A stretch of DNA of 64,000 nucleotides from Kiloniellaceae bacterium (GCA_021776115.1 JAJFGN010000001.1:62001-126000); one strand, 5' to 3'. Shown: positions 14,038 through 23,267, numbered from the stretch's first letter. The notes: generated by a model from the letters alone, not told the origin. Made by a program: numbers and translations.

Positions 14038-14799
14038 TCAGGTTCTGTAGTTTGGGTCCTCTTCGTCCAGGGTGGCCTTGAGCTCAGCGAAGTGCTTGCC
14101 GGCGAAACTTGGGTACTCCATCCATTGCCGCGCGGTCTTGCGCGCCACGTCGTCGGAGGCGACCTTGAGCTCGCGCCCGGTCATGTAGGCCGTGACGAGG
14201 GTCTCGCAAGCGCGCTCGAAATAGTACATCTCGTCAAAGGTCGCGGCCACGCTGGCCCCGGCGAAAAGTACGCCATGGTTGCCCAAGACAAGGACCGTCT
14301 TGTCGCCCAGCTTGGTCGCCAGACGCTCCGCCTCCTCGCCCAGACCCATGCCATCGAAACCGTCGTCGTAGGCGATCCGGTCATAGAAGCGCATGGTGTT
14401 CTGGTCGATGGGCAGCATGCGCGGGTCCTTTAGCGTGGCCAGAACCAAGGCGTATTTCGAATGGACGTGCAGGACACATCGTGCCTGCGGCGACAGACGA
14501 TGCAGCGCGCCGTGAATGTCCCAGGCGGTTGGGTCCGGCGCATCGGGCCGATTCATGGTCTCGCGATCGTTCGCATCCAGCAGCAGCAGTTCACTGGCGC
14601 GCACGCGCGCGAAATGCCGGCCGTTCGGATTCATCAGGAACTGTGATCCGTCGTCGGAAACGGCGAGGCTAAAATGATTCGCGACGCCCTCGTGCATATT
14701 GAGGCGCGCGGTCCAGCGAAAGGCGCAGGCCAGATCGACCCGCGCTTCCCAATGCGGGTCGCTGTTGCGCCGGTTATCCCGCAGTGTGGTCACGGTCAT
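14038..14799 (-). CDS. class II aldolase/adducin family protein
   Basis: 253 residues. Family features: ARLNMHEGVANHFSLAVSDD near residue 30, the zinc-site VLHVHSKYALVLATL near residue 110 and LGNHGVLFAG near residue 170, where the third metal His sits. Members cleave or epimerise sugar phosphates, or decarboxylate/aldol-cleave small hydroxy acids; many in Proteobacteria have no proven substrate. The start ATG overlaps the stop of the TetR fragment as ATGA, and GGGAAAGGGA within that fragment serves as ribosome site, so translation is probably coupled. It is last in the operon 16743-14038. Confidence 0.87.
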   Translation of the reverse strand: MTVTTLRDNRRNSDPHWEARVDLACAFRWTARLNMHEGVANHFSLAVSDDGSQFLMNPNGRHFARVRASELLLLDANDRETMNRPDAPDPTAWDIHGALHRLSPQARCVLHVHSKYALVLATLKDPRMLPIDQNTMRFYDRIAYDDGFDGMGLGEEAERLATKLGDKTVLVLGNHGVLFAGASVAATFDEMYYFERACETLVTAYMTGRELKVASDDVARKTARQWMEYPSFAGKHFAELKATLDEEDPNYRT

Positions 14800-14981
14800 C
14801 GCGACATCCCTTTCCCAAGTTTCGCGCGCGCTTGAAGCAATCGCGCCTCAGCCAAGCCGTCGGCAATCTCATCGAAGGCCGCAAGGTCACCTAGATTGCG
14901 CGCGACGATCATAGCGCCCTCTAACGCAGAAAGAATAACCAGTGCCTGGCGCCTAAGGGAAGCCTGTTCCGCACCGGACAC
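14796..14981 (-). pseudogene. C-terminal remnant of a TetR-family regulator
   Basis: A 61-codon frame (GTG 14981) encodes LRRQALVILSALEGAMIVARNLGDLAAFDEIADGLAEA, which resembles the last helices of TetR ligand-binding domains (the usual LxALEGAxxxAR stretch). No DNA-binding helix-turn-helix is present: the same frame is closed upstream by a TGA inside the end of the preceding gene, and the other two frames hold no HTH either. Only 25 bp lie between it and the amidotransferase stop codon. Deletion that removed the N-terminal two thirds is the simplest explanation. It still overlaps the aldolase start by ATGA, which may be why the piece persists. Confidence 0.6.
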
Positions 14982-15006
14982 CTGGCCGCGCGTGGACAGT
15001 CCAGTC

Positions 15007-15705
15007 CTAGGCCGGAAACTTCAACCAATCTCTCAAGAAACGGTCGAGCCAGTCCGACAGCGGCGCGTCGTGCCGCGCGGCGTCCGCTAGTTGCCGGTCG
15101 GCCGGATGGGCGTTCGGATTCTCTAGCATGTGGGCGGCCTTCTCCATCCAGCGGCTCATGACCGGGATCGTGACTTCGGGATGAAACTGCAAGCCGTAGA
15201 CATTGTCGCGGTAGAGGAAGGCCTGGTCGGGGAACACCGGGCCGTGCGCCAGCTTGGTAGCGCTTTTCGGCACTTCGAAGCCTTCCTTGTGCCAGTGATA
15301 GACGTGGCTGACACCGTTCAGAAACCCGTTAGCAGCGGGCCCCGCTTCGACCGGCACATAACCGATCTCGAACAAGCCTTCGGGGTGCGTCTCGACCTTG
15401 CTGCCCAGCACGCGGGCCACAAGCTGCGCGCCCAGGCACAGACCTAGAAAGGGCTTGCCGGTTTCCAACCAACCTTCAATCCAATCCATCTCGGCCCGGA
15501 TATAGGGCTTCTCGATGTCGTCGTTGGCGCTCTCCGCGCCGCCATAGACAATGACTGCCGCTGAATCGGCGGATGGATCGGGCAAAGTTTCGCCGCGGGC
15601 CGGGCACGTCCACTGTATATCGAACCCCCACTCGGCCAGGCGCGCCGAAGCCCGGTCGTCGCGCATGCCGACTTCGTGGTCGATCAGAATAACCTTCTGA
15701 CTCAT
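15007..15705 (-). CDS. class I glutamine-amidotransferase-like protein
   Basis: 232 residues of the GATase1 fold related to the GMP synthase amidotransferase domain. The nucleophile elbow GLCLGAQL places Cys near residue 90, and the His/Glu pair is in QFHPEV near residue 178. No synthetase domain is fused, so it belongs to the stand-alone group that hydrolyses glutamine or gamma-glutamyl compounds (for example gamma-glutamyl polyamine or amine conjugates). It overlaps the Fe-S gene by four bases (ATGA at 15702-15705), consistent with one operon. Substrate unknown. Confidence 0.87.
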   Translation of the reverse strand: MSQKVILIDHEVGMRDDRASARLAEWGFDIQWTCPARGETLPDPSADSAAVIVYGGAESANDDIEKPYIRAEMDWIEGWLETGKPFLGLCLGAQLVARVLGSKVETHPEGLFEIGYVPVEAGPAANGFLNGVSHVYHWHKEGFEVPKSATKLAHGPVFPDQAFLYRDNVYGLQFHPEVTIPVMSRWMEKAAHMLENPNAHPADRQLADAARHDAPLSDWLDRFLRDWLKFPA

Positions 15706-16400
15706 AGCGCCACCTTATCGTTTTGCCGGGCACGTAAAAAGGCATCCATGTGAAACCGTGCCTGCACCGTTTCGTGGGCGTAGCTTCGCCCGACCGGACA
15801 GGCCCGCCGCGCCCGGCAGCCCAAGTCCATGCAGTCTGCGCCGTCAGGCCTGGAAATGTGCTTAACGCAGGCGGGCACGTCGTAACCGGCGCCGGAAAAG
15901 GCCCCGGCCGGACACGCCGTCAGGCAGGGTTTGTCCACACAGGTATCGCAGGGGCGTACGCGCCCGTCGCGCGGTGGCAGATCGATCCGCTCGGCAAAGG
16001 CCAAGGCGCCGCGATAAGCATGCCATAGTCCGTAATCGGGGTGGATCAAAATACCCAGCGGCGATTCGGCAAGCGGCCCGGCGCGCTTAGCCCAAGGCAC
16101 GAAGGGCAGGTAGGGCGGCCCGCCAAAGGGAAAGAGAGCCATCGCACCAAGCTGGTCCGCCAGTGCCGAGAGAACCCGCGTGCTCCAGCGATCCAGGGCG
16201 TCGGAGCTTGCGTCCGCGAACTCAGGCGCCTTGGCGCAGACCCTCCACATGGCGGGCCCGGCGTTGCCGGCCAGAATCAGAGTGTGTGCCGGTTGGCCGC
16301 TAGGCAAGGCCGGCACCCGGTCCTCAGCCTCCGGGTGAAAACCGCCGCGCGCGATCAAGCCCTGCCGGGTCAGCGCGGTCTCGATGTCTGAGAAATCCAT
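15702..16400 (-). CDS. ferredoxin-like 4Fe-4S dicluster protein
   Basis: 232 residues. The N-terminal 130 residues are not obviously any known enzyme but carry LILAGNAGPAMWRVC and a Gly/Pro-rich FPFGGPPYLPFVPWA. Cysteines cluster from about residue 148: CDTCVDKPCLTACP, then VPACVKHI, CMDLGCRARRACPVG, sufficient for two [4Fe-4S] clusters. The arrangement recalls the C-terminal part of QueG-type proteins, but the corrinoid-binding N-terminal domain of QueG is not evident, so epoxyqueuosine reductase is not claimed. Genes on both sides are in the same operon with spacing of -4 and 10 bp. Confidence 0.75.
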   Translation of the reverse strand: MDFSDIETALTRQGLIARGGFHPEAEDRVPALPSGQPAHTLILAGNAGPAMWRVCAKAPEFADASSDALDRWSTRVLSALADQLGAMALFPFGGPPYLPFVPWAKRAGPLAESPLGILIHPDYGLWHAYRGALAFAERIDLPPRDGRVRPCDTCVDKPCLTACPAGAFSGAGYDVPACVKHISRPDGADCMDLGCRARRACPVGRSYAHETVQARFHMDAFLRARQNDKVAL

Positions 16401-16410
16401 GGGTGGTTAC

Positions 16411-16743
16411 TTAGAGCGCCGGCCGCCCTGCCGCCAGATCGTAGTCGCGGAAAACATCGGCCACGCGAATCCGGTAATCCTCGAGCACCCGCTCCGGTTT
16501 CCCAGCCCGCCCTTCGGCTTGAGCCGCCCTATGGCCCCCATGCCGGTACCAGGTCTCGGCCGCATCGCGATCGCGCCAGAACGAAAGCGAGACATACTTA
16601 TTTTCGGTGCTCAGACTTTGAAAACGCTCCACCGAAATGAAGCCGTCGATTGCCTCCAGCTCGGCACGCAGGGATGCCGCCAGATCGAAATAACGCTGGG
16701 CCCGCTCAGGTTTAAGCACGACCTCGAAAATAACCGCGATCAT
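16411..16743 (-). CDS. antibiotic biosynthesis monooxygenase (ABM) domain protein
   Basis: 110 residues, single ABM ferredoxin-like fold: MIAVIFEVVLKPERAQRYFD, the central DGFISVERFQSLSTENKYVS, FWRDRDAAETWYRHGGHRAA and a C-terminal YRIRVADVFRDYD. These small dimers oxygenate quinols or degrade haem-like compounds, but most are unassigned. First gene of the minus-strand group 16743-14038, divergent from the AraC-type regulator at 16977. Confidence 0.85.
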   Translation of the reverse strand: MIAVIFEVVLKPERAQRYFDLAASLRAELEAIDGFISVERFQSLSTENKYVSLSFWRDRDAAETWYRHGGHRAAQAEGRAGKPERVLEDYRIRVADVFRDYDLAAGRPAL

Positions 16744-16976
16744 CGCGATGCTCCATCTTGGAAAATGTTGCCTGCATGCTGAGGCCCGCCCGGCACGGAA
16801 GCAAGCCCGGGGGGCCCAACGGTATTTCGAAATCGACCGAGAATATCACCGCCTACCTACCAAGGCGCCAGCAATGCTTGACGCCGACGCGGATTGGGTT
16901 CATTCGCATGACCTTAACCGGCGGCAAGGGCCTCAGGGACTTAGGCCAGAACGCTGGAACAAAGGGTGGAGTTGTC

Positions 16977-17942
16977 ATGACCGGCCTGCCGGAAGAGGCG
17001 CCGCAAGAGTTTGCCTTCCTGGTCCTTCCACAGTTCTCGCTGTTGAACTTCGGCGCGGCGAGCGATCCCCTGCGCGCCGCCAACCGCTTAACCGGCCGAA
17101 CCTTATATCGATGGCGCGCCTACGCCATGGACGATATCCGGGTCCCCGCCTCCAGTGGCGTGGACCTGGTCGCCAACGGCCTGCTCACAGACTTGGAGAG
17201 TGCCGCCAACCTTTTGGTTGTCGCGGGCATGGAGCCTCATCGTTACGCCCAGACTGCCGTCCTGGCGCGCTTGCGCCGCCTGGCCCGAAAGGGCTGCCGC
17301 TTGGGCGCCGTATCGACCGGCAGTTATATCTTGGCGAAGGCCGGTCTCCTGGACGGCTACAAATGCACGATCCATTGGGAAAGCCTGAATTCGTTCCGGG
17401 AGGAATTTCCCAAGCTGGAGGCGACCCAGGAGCTTTATGAGATCGACCGCGACCGCATGACCTGCTCGGGCGGGACCGCGGCCATCGACATGATGCTGGG
17501 CTTGATCGGCCTGGACCACGGCCGTGACCTCGCGACCGCCGTGGCCGAACAGTTTATCCACGGCCCTATCCGCGACAAGCGGGCGCCGCAGCGCATGGAC
17601 CTGAGGAGCCGGCTGGGCACGGCCCACCCAAAGCTTCTGGCCGTCGTAGGTCTGATGGAGGAAAACCTCGAGGACCCTCTGGCGCGCGCCGACTTGGCTC
17701 GCCGCGTCGGGCTGTCGACCCGTCAGCTAGAGCGCTTGTTTCGCGGCTATTTGAAGCGCACCCCGACCCGGTACTATCTGGAGTTGCGGCTACAGCGCGC
17801 GCGCGGCCTTTTAACCCAGTCGTCGATGTCGGTATTGGATGTCGCCATGGCTTGCGGCTTTGTCTCGGCATCGCATTTTTCCAAGTGTTACCGCGATTAC
17901 TTCGAACGCACGCCGCGCGAGGATCGCTCCGACGCCGGTTAA
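16977..17942 (+). CDS. GATase1-AraC family transcriptional regulator (GlxA/GbdR/CdhR type)
   Basis: 321 residues from ATG 16977, preceded by GGTGGAG; the longer open frame upstream is out of family. Residues about 8-180 form a DJ-1/PfpI-like amidotransferase domain (FLVLPQFSLLNFGAASDPLR, GAVSTGSYILAKAGLL, TIHWESL), used as ligand sensor. Residues about 215-315 form the double-HTH AraC domain (ARRVGLSTRQLERLFRGYL, VLDVAMACGFVSASHFSKCY). GbdR, SouR and CdhR of this family activate glycine-betaine, sarcosine and carnitine catabolism. It is divergent from the ABM-Fe-S-GATase-aldolase operon, its most likely target, and paralogous to the regulator at 56468. Confidence 0.9.
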   Translation: MTGLPEEAPQEFAFLVLPQFSLLNFGAASDPLRAANRLTGRTLYRWRAYAMDDIRVPASSGVDLVANGLLTDLESAANLLVVAGMEPHRYAQTAVLARLRRLARKGCRLGAVSTGSYILAKAGLLDGYKCTIHWESLNSFREEFPKLEATQELYEIDRDRMTCSGGTAAIDMMLGLIGLDHGRDLATAVAEQFIHGPIRDKRAPQRMDLRSRLGTAHPKLLAVVGLMEENLEDPLARADLARRVGLSTRQLERLFRGYLKRTPTRYYLELRLQRARGLLTQSSMSVLDVAMACGFVSASHFSKCYRDYFERTPREDRSDAG

Positions 17943-18074
17943 GTGTCGGCGCCGAGAGACTTGTCCTGACGCTGTCGGACATGGGCGCGTCGGGTCGGCG
18001 CTTTTGAGCCTAAGGATTCAATGATAATACCGGGTTCGCTCCCGTCGACCGGGACCCGATAACGAAAGCGAGCC

Positions 18075-19637
18075 ATGTCTGACTCATCATCCTTTGTCTT
18101 AAGCCCAGGCCAGATCGGCCTGGCCGATCTGCATTCCTTTTGGCGGGTGCCGCGCCGGGTCGACCTCGATCCCGCGTGCGGTGGGGCGATCGATGCTGCC
18201 GCCGAGGTGGTGGCGGAAATCGTACGTGAAGGCCGCACGGTCTACGGCGTCAACACGGGCTTCGGAAGCCTGGCGAATACCACGATCGCGGGCAGCCAAC
18301 TCAGCGAATTGCAGCGCCGCCTGGTCATGTCGCATTCCGCCGGTGTCGGCGGCCCCCTGCCCGAGCGCGTTGTGCGCCTCGTCCTATTTCTGAAAATCAA
18401 TGCTTTGGCACGTGGTTATTCGGGCATTCGGCGCCGAGTGATCGATGCTCTGCTGGCCCTGCTCAACGCGGACGCCCTGCCCGTCATCCCGGCCAAGGGT
18501 TCGGTCGGCGCCTCCGGCGATCTGGCCCCGCTCGCCCACCTGTCCGCCGTGCTGCTGGGCGAAGGCGAAGCAACGCTCGGCGGCGTGCGGAGGCCGGCGA
18601 GGGAAGTTCTGCGCCAGGTCGGGATGGAGCCGATTGAGCTCGCGGCCAAGGAGGGCCTGGCGCTCCTGAACGGTACGCAAGTCTCAACCGCGCTGGCCCT
18701 GGAGGGGTTATTTGCCGGTCTGGACGTCTTCGCCGCCGCCCTGACCGCCGGCGCGATGAGCGTCGATGCCATGCTGGGCAGCGATACCCCCTTCGATCCA
18801 CGTATTCACGAGGTCCGCGGCCAACCCGGTCAGATCGCGGTCGCGCGCCTGATAAACGACCTGCTCGACGGCAGCGAGATCCGCGCGTCCCATCTGGATT
18901 GCGACCGGGTTCAAGACCCCTACTCCTTGCGCTGCCAGCCCCAGGTAATGGGCGCCGTCCTGGACACCTTCGAGACCGCGGCGGCCACCTTGCTGCGCGA
19001 GGCCAATGCGGTATCGGACAACCCGCTGGTGTTCGCCGAGCAAGGCGAGATCCTCTCCGGTGGGAATTTCCATGCCGAGCCGGTCGCCCTTGCGGCGGAT
19101 GCCCTTGCCGTCGCCCTGGCGGAAATCGGCTCTTTGTCCGAGCGGCGCATAGCCCTGCTGGTCGATGCGCATATGAGCGCCCTGCCCGCCTTCCTGGTCG
19201 CCGAGCCCGGCCTCAATTCCGGCTTCATGATCGCCCAGGTCACGGCCGCGGCCTTGGCCAGCGAGAATAAGATCCTGGCACACCCGGCCTCGGTCGACAG
19301 CTTACCGACCTCGGCCAATCAAGAGGACCACGTCTCCATGGCGACCCATGCGGCACGGCGCTTGAGCGACATCGCCTGGAACAGCGGCCACGTCGTAGCC
19401 ATAGAGTTGTTGGCCGCGGCCCAGGGAATCGACCTGCGCCGTCCCCTGCTAACCAGCCCGCCTCTCGCCGACGCCCTGGCAGCGGTGCGGGAGCGGGCCG
19501 CCTTCCTGGAGCGAGACCGCGTCATGGCGCCGGATATCGCGGCGGTGTTCGAACTGGTCGCCGCCGGACGTTTTGGCCAGGCAGTGAGCAATTCCAAAGA
19601 CACTTCGGTCTTGGCTTGCATGTTTCACAAAGATTAG
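18075..19637 (+). CDS. hutH: histidine ammonia-lyase
   Basis: 520 residues, the usual family length. The autocatalytic MIO tripeptide Ala-Ser-Gly is at about 146-148 in [15 protein letters not shown]; the catalytic Tyr is at 57 ([13 protein letters not shown]) and the substrate-selectivity His at 87 in VMSHSAGVG, which favours histidine over phenylalanine or tyrosine. It converts L-histidine to urocanate and ammonia. No hutU, hutI, hutG or hutC is adjacent, so it is either an orphan or a paralogue recruited for a related aminoacid. The upstream regulator at 16977 runs in the same direction, 132 bp away. Confidence 0.88.
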   Translation: MSDSSSFVLSPGQIGLADLHSFWRVPRRVDLDPACGGAIDAAAEVVAEIVREGRTVYGVNTGFGSLANTTIAGSQLSELQRRLVMSHSAGVGGPLPERVVRLVLFLKINALARGYSGIRRRVIDALLALLNADALPVIPAKGSVGASGDLAPLAHLSAVLLGEGEATLGGVRRPAREVLRQVGMEPIELAAKEGLALLNGTQVSTALALEGLFAGLDVFAAALTAGAMSVDAMLGSDTPFDPRIHEVRGQPGQIAVARLINDLLDGSEIRASHLDCDRVQDPYSLRCQPQVMGAVLDTFETAAATLLREANAVSDNPLVFAEQGEILSGGNFHAEPVALAADALAVALAEIGSLSERRIALLVDAHMSALPAFLVAEPGLNSGFMIAQVTAAALASENKILAHPASVDSLPTSANQEDHVSMATHAARRLSDIAWNSGHVVAIELLAAAQGIDLRRPLLTSPPLADALAAVRERAAFLERDRVMAPDIAAVFELVAAGRFGQAVSNSKDTSVLACMFHKD

Positions 19638-19706
19638 GAGGCAGGTTTCATTACACCTGGACGACGAATAGACCCAGAGATATTATGCGCGCTCTAATTA
19701 ACAAGC

Positions 19707-19725
19707 TGGTATAAACATCATACCA
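19707..19725. promoter_or_regulatory. MarR-type operator palindrome
   Basis: TGGTAT (19707-19712), seven bases, ATACCA (19720-19725): a perfect inverted repeat ending 16 bp before the MarR start codon. It contains TATAAA, which may be the -10 box of the marR promoter, so binding would block transcription. Size and position fit autorepression by a MarR dimer. Confidence 0.6.
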
Positions 19726-19741
19726 ATAGAAAAGGCCGACA

Positions 19742-20281
19742 ATGCCAGACCGTGAATACACATTTGCTGCTACTAATTCTACCGAAGATGGAAGTACATC
19801 CAGCGCACCCCTAGTGGTCGCAGGAGAAGATAGCCGAGGTTTCGGAGGGTCGCGGGGTGACGAAGAAACCGTGGCTGGCTTGGACGACGATATAGCCCAC
19901 TTGATCCGGCGGGCCCATCAACGCGCCTCGGCAACATTTATGGCGGTCTTGGCAAGCGATAACCTGACACCGGCCCAATATTTCGCCCTGACCAGACTGC
20001 GCGAGAAAGGCGAGGTATCGCAGAATCTTTTGGGCCGGATGGCGGCCATGGACCCGGCCACGATCCAAGGCGTCGTCAAGCGCCTGGGACAACGAGGTTT
20101 GGTCGGTCGGGTGCCGGACCGAAGCGATCGCCGGCGCATGCGTTTGCATCTGACGGACGAAGGTATCGCATTGGTGGATGGGCTGCGCGCCGGCATCGAC
20201 GAGATGGCCGACAAGATCCTTGCGCCACTAAACGCCGAAGAACAATTGAACCTTCGCGCGCTGTTAAAGCGGATTGTCTAG
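19742..20281 (+). CDS. MarR family transcriptional regulator
   Basis: 179 residues, ATG 19742 with AAAAGG seven bases upstream. The N-terminal 45 residues are a polar extension; the winged helix core follows (LTPAQYFALTRLREKGEVSQ, LGRMAAMDPATIQGVVKRLGQRGLV, RSDRRRMRLHLTDEG), with conserved Asp-Arg in the wing. A palindrome overlaps its promoter. It runs convergently to korB, stop codons 10 bp apart, so the target is more likely itself or hutH than kor, but this cannot be shown from sequence. Confidence 0.9.
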   Translation: MPDREYTFAATNSTEDGSTSSAPLVVAGEDSRGFGGSRGDEETVAGLDDDIAHLIRRAHQRASATFMAVLASDNLTPAQYFALTRLREKGEVSQNLLGRMAAMDPATIQGVVKRLGQRGLVGRVPDRSDRRRMRLHLTDEGIALVDGLRAGIDEMADKILAPLNAEEQLNLRALLKRIV

Positions 20282-20290
20282 AGTCAGGGC

Positions 20291-21331
20291 CTAGCCCTTA
20301 ACGGTCCAAGTGTTTCCCGCCCGCATGATTGCGTTCAGGTCAGATGAAATGCCACCCTTTTTTGTCCGCGCCTGGCCCGCCGCGACCTGGGCCGAAATGG
20401 CGCTGTCATAGCTGGGCGCCGGGTCGCAATAGAGCACGCCCAGCGCCACCGGCATGGCCGGTGGCGTCATCGCCGCCAGCATACCGGCCAGAGTACGGTT
20501 GGTTTCGTCGTGAACCAGCACGTCTTCCTCGCCGATCCCATCCTCATCTAGCTTGACCGTTTCAAGCGTGAGGGTTCCGGGCCGCAGGCGCAAACCCTTG
20601 TCACGCTCCTTCCCGAATAGCATCGGCTTGCCATGCTCGACCATAACCTGCATCTCCGCCGCGACCGATCGATCCGCGAAAGCACTGTGCACGCCGTCGT
20701 TATAGACAATGCAGTTCTGAAATATCTCGACGAACGAGGTGCCGCGGTGCGCGTGCGCTCGCTTTAGGACGCCCGGTAAGTACGCCTGCGCCGTATCGAT
20801 CGCACGCGCCACAAAACGCGCCCCGGCGCCAAGCGCGAGAGCGGTGACCGAAACCGGGGATTCCACCGAGCCCGTGGGGCTGGAGGGGGAGCGCGTGCCG
20901 ACATGCGACGTCGGCGAGTATTGCCCCTTCGTCAACCCGTAGATCTCATTGTTGAACAGCAGGAACTGCACATCCACGTTCCGGCGCAGCAAGTGCAGCA
21001 GATGATTGCCGCCGATCGACAAGGCGTCGCCGTCGCCCGAAACGACCCATACGTCCAGTTCCGGATTGGCGAGCTTGATACCCGTTGCGACGGCCGGCGC
21101 ACGCCCATGAATGGTATGAAATCCGTAAGTCGAAATATAGTAGGGGAACCGTGCGGCGCAGCCGATACCGGAGACGAAAACGGTTTGCTCCGGCTTAGCC
21201 TCAACATCGGCGAGGGTTTTCAGGACGGCCTTCAGAATCGCGTAGTCGCCGCAGCCAGGGCACCAGCGAATTTCCTGGTCCGAGGCGTAGTCCTTGGGCG
21301 TTAGCTTTTCGGCGGGAACGGCGATATTCAT
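20291..21331 (-). CDS. korB: 2-oxoacid:ferredoxin oxidoreductase, beta subunit
   Basis: 346 residues. Thiamine-diphosphate and cluster-binding features: WCPGCGDYAILKAV near residue 25, GIGCAARFPYY near 55, and the TPP motif GDGDALSIGGNHLLHLLRRN near 100-120 with NNEIYGLTKGQYSPTS. Three to four Cys would hold one [4Fe-4S] cluster. With KorA it oxidatively decarboxylates 2-oxoglutarate (or another 2-oxoacid) to the acyl-CoA, reducing ferredoxin. It starts one base after the korA stop, so translation is coupled. Confidence 0.92.
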   Translation of the reverse strand: MNIAVPAEKLTPKDYASDQEIRWCPGCGDYAILKAVLKTLADVEAKPEQTVFVSGIGCAARFPYYISTYGFHTIHGRAPAVATGIKLANPELDVWVVSGDGDALSIGGNHLLHLLRRNVDVQFLLFNNEIYGLTKGQYSPTSHVGTRSPSSPTGSVESPVSVTALALGAGARFVARAIDTAQAYLPGVLKRAHAHRGTSFVEIFQNCIVYNDGVHSAFADRSVAAEMQVMVEHGKPMLFGKERDKGLRLRPGTLTLETVKLDEDGIGEEDVLVHDETNRTLAGMLAAMTPPAMPVALGVLYCDPAPSYDSAISAQVAAGQARTKKGGISSDLNAIMRAGNTWTVKG

Positions 21332-21332
21332 C

Positions 21333-23201
21333 TCAGGTCTCCAATCGGGCCCTGATCGCGGCTTCCAGCTCGGCGATCAGGAACGGCTTGCCGTTGACCT
21401 TGCTCAAACTCTCGGCCGGCACCAGGTACTCGCTGCGCAGCAGGGTAACGAGTTGACCCCGGTTCATTTCGGGCACCAGGATCCGGTCGTAGCGCCGCAG
21501 CAAGTCGCCCAGATTGCGTGGCAAGGGCCAGATGTGGCGCAGATGTATGTGCGAAACCGGCATGCCACTATCGCGAAGATTGTTGACCGCGCGGTTGATC
21601 GGGCCGTAGGTGGAGCCCCAGCCGACAACCAGCACCCCACCCTCGCGCGGCGTGTCTTCGAAGTCTTGCTCAGGAATATCCTTGGCAACGCCCGAGATCT
21701 TAGCGGCACGCAAATCCGTCATGCGCTGGTGGTTGGAAGGGTCGTAGGAAATGTTGCCGCTGTCGGCGTCCCGTTCCAATCCGCCGATGCGATGCTCTAG
21801 CCCTGGGGTGCCGGGTACGGCCCACGCCCGGGCCAGGGTTTCGGGGTCGCGCACGAAGGGATGGAATCCTTCCGGTTCTCGCCTAAATTTTACCGGAAAC
21901 TTTGGGTACGACTCGACGTCCGGCAAGGCCCAAGGCTCGGAGGCATTCGCGATATAACCGTCCGATAGAACGATAACGGGCGTCATGTATTTGGTGGCGA
22001 GGCGAACCGCCTCAATGGCGCACTCGAAGCAGTCGGACGGCGAACGCGCCGCGATGACCACCAGTTCGCTGTCGGCGTTGCGCCCGAATACGGCCTGAAA
22101 AAGATCCGATTGTTCGGTCTTAGTCGGCAGACCGGTCGAGGGGCCGGCACGTTGGGTGTTTATCAGAACCAGGGGCAGCTCGGTCGCGATCGCCAGACCC
22201 AAGGCCTCGGTCTTTAATGCCACACCGGGGCCCGAGCTTGAGGTGACGCCCAAGGCGCCCGCATACGACGCGCCGATAGCGCTGCACGCGGCGGCGATTT
22301 CGTCTTCTGCCTGAAAGGTCACAATGCCCCGGTCTTTTTGCGCCGCCAACACATGAAGAAGTCCGGAGGCCGGGGTGATCGGATAAGAACAGAAAACCAT
22401 TCGAATCTCGGCCAGGGCGGTTCCCGCGATCAATCCCCAGGCCATGGCCTGAGTCCCGGTCACGTTGCGGTAAAGGCCGGGCGCCAAGTGCGCCGCGGGC
22501 ACGCTGTAGGCGTTCAGTTCGCCGGATAGCTCCGCCGTCTCGCCAAAGGCATGACCCGCGTTCAAGGCCGCGATCGCGCCTTGGGCCAGTTCCGGCCGCT
22601 TGGCGAACTTGTCGCCAAGCCACTTGGTGGTGGAGCTCCGGTCCCGGTCGAATAACCAATAGACCAGACCTAGGGCCCACATGTTCTTGCAGCGCAGGGA
22701 ATCTTTTTTGTTGAGGCCGCTCTCTTTGAGCGCCTCGAGCGTGCGCTGCGACATGTCGACTTCGATCACACGCCGGTCGCCCAGACCGCCATCCTTCAAG
22801 GGATTGGACTCGTATCCGGCCTTGCGCAAATTCTTGTCGCCGAAAGCGCCGGTATCGACGATCAACAAACCAGCCGCCGCGACATCGGCCAGATTGACCT
22901 TCAACGCGGCGGGGTTCATAGCGACCAGGACGTCCACCTGATCGCCCGAGGTCATGATCGTGCGACCGCCGAAATTGATCTGAAAGGCGGATACGCCAAA
23001 TGTGGTGCCGATCGGGGCGCGTATTTCGGCCGGGAAATCCGGAAATGTCGCCAGATCGTTCCCCGCCAGGGCGGTTTCGACCGTGAAGCGTCCGCCGGTC
23101 AGCTGCATGCCGTCACCGGAATCCCCGGCGAAGCGGACCACGACGGACTCGAGCTCTCGCTTCTGCCTGCGCCCGTCTTTGAGCGCCGCCGATCCCTCCA
23201 T
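21333..23201 (-). CDS. korA: 2-oxoacid:ferredoxin oxidoreductase, fused gamma-alpha subunit
   Basis: About 622 residues if started at ATG 23201, which has AAAAAAGGA upstream; ATG 23222 and 23249 are also in frame. The first 190 residues are the gamma domain (FAGDSGDGMQLTGGRF, FPAEIRAPIGTTFGVSAFQI), followed by the alpha domain (FCSYPITPASGLLH, FQAEDEIAAACSAIGASYAG, SSSGPGVALKTEALGLA) and the dimer domain (VGWGSTYGPINRAV). The gamma-alpha fusion is the KorA form common in aerobes. Partner korB follows directly. An adrenodoxin-type ferredoxin reductase lies upstream on the same strand and could use or supply the ferredoxin. Confidence 0.92.
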   Translation of the reverse strand: MEGSAALKDGRRQKRELESVVVRFAGDSGDGMQLTGGRFTVETALAGNDLATFPDFPAEIRAPIGTTFGVSAFQINFGGRTIMTSGDQVDVLVAMNPAALKVNLADVAAAGLLIVDTGAFGDKNLRKAGYESNPLKDGGLGDRRVIEVDMSQRTLEALKESGLNKKDSLRCKNMWALGLVYWLFDRDRSSTTKWLGDKFAKRPELAQGAIAALNAGHAFGETAELSGELNAYSVPAAHLAPGLYRNVTGTQAMAWGLIAGTALAEIRMVFCSYPITPASGLLHVLAAQKDRGIVTFQAEDEIAAACSAIGASYAGALGVTSSSGPGVALKTEALGLAIATELPLVLINTQRAGPSTGLPTKTEQSDLFQAVFGRNADSELVVIAARSPSDCFECAIEAVRLATKYMTPVIVLSDGYIANASEPWALPDVESYPKFPVKFRREPEGFHPFVRDPETLARAWAVPGTPGLEHRIGGLERDADSGNISYDPSNHQRMTDLRAAKISGVAKDIPEQDFEDTPREGGVLVVGWGSTYGPINRAVNNLRDSGMPVSHIHLRHIWPLPRNLGDLLRRYDRILVPEMNRGQLVTLLRSEYLVPAESLSKVNGKPFLIAELEAAIRARLET

Positions 23202-23267
23202 AGTGTCATATCCTTTTTTCATCTGCCGGCCACCGGAGTGTATCGGCAAGCCGTTACCCGGATCGGC

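Noticed and set aside
15702..16400. Epoxyqueuosine reductase QueG
   Set aside because: The C-terminal cysteines resemble it, but the corrinoid-binding N-terminal signature is not recognised and neighbours are unrelated to tRNA modification.
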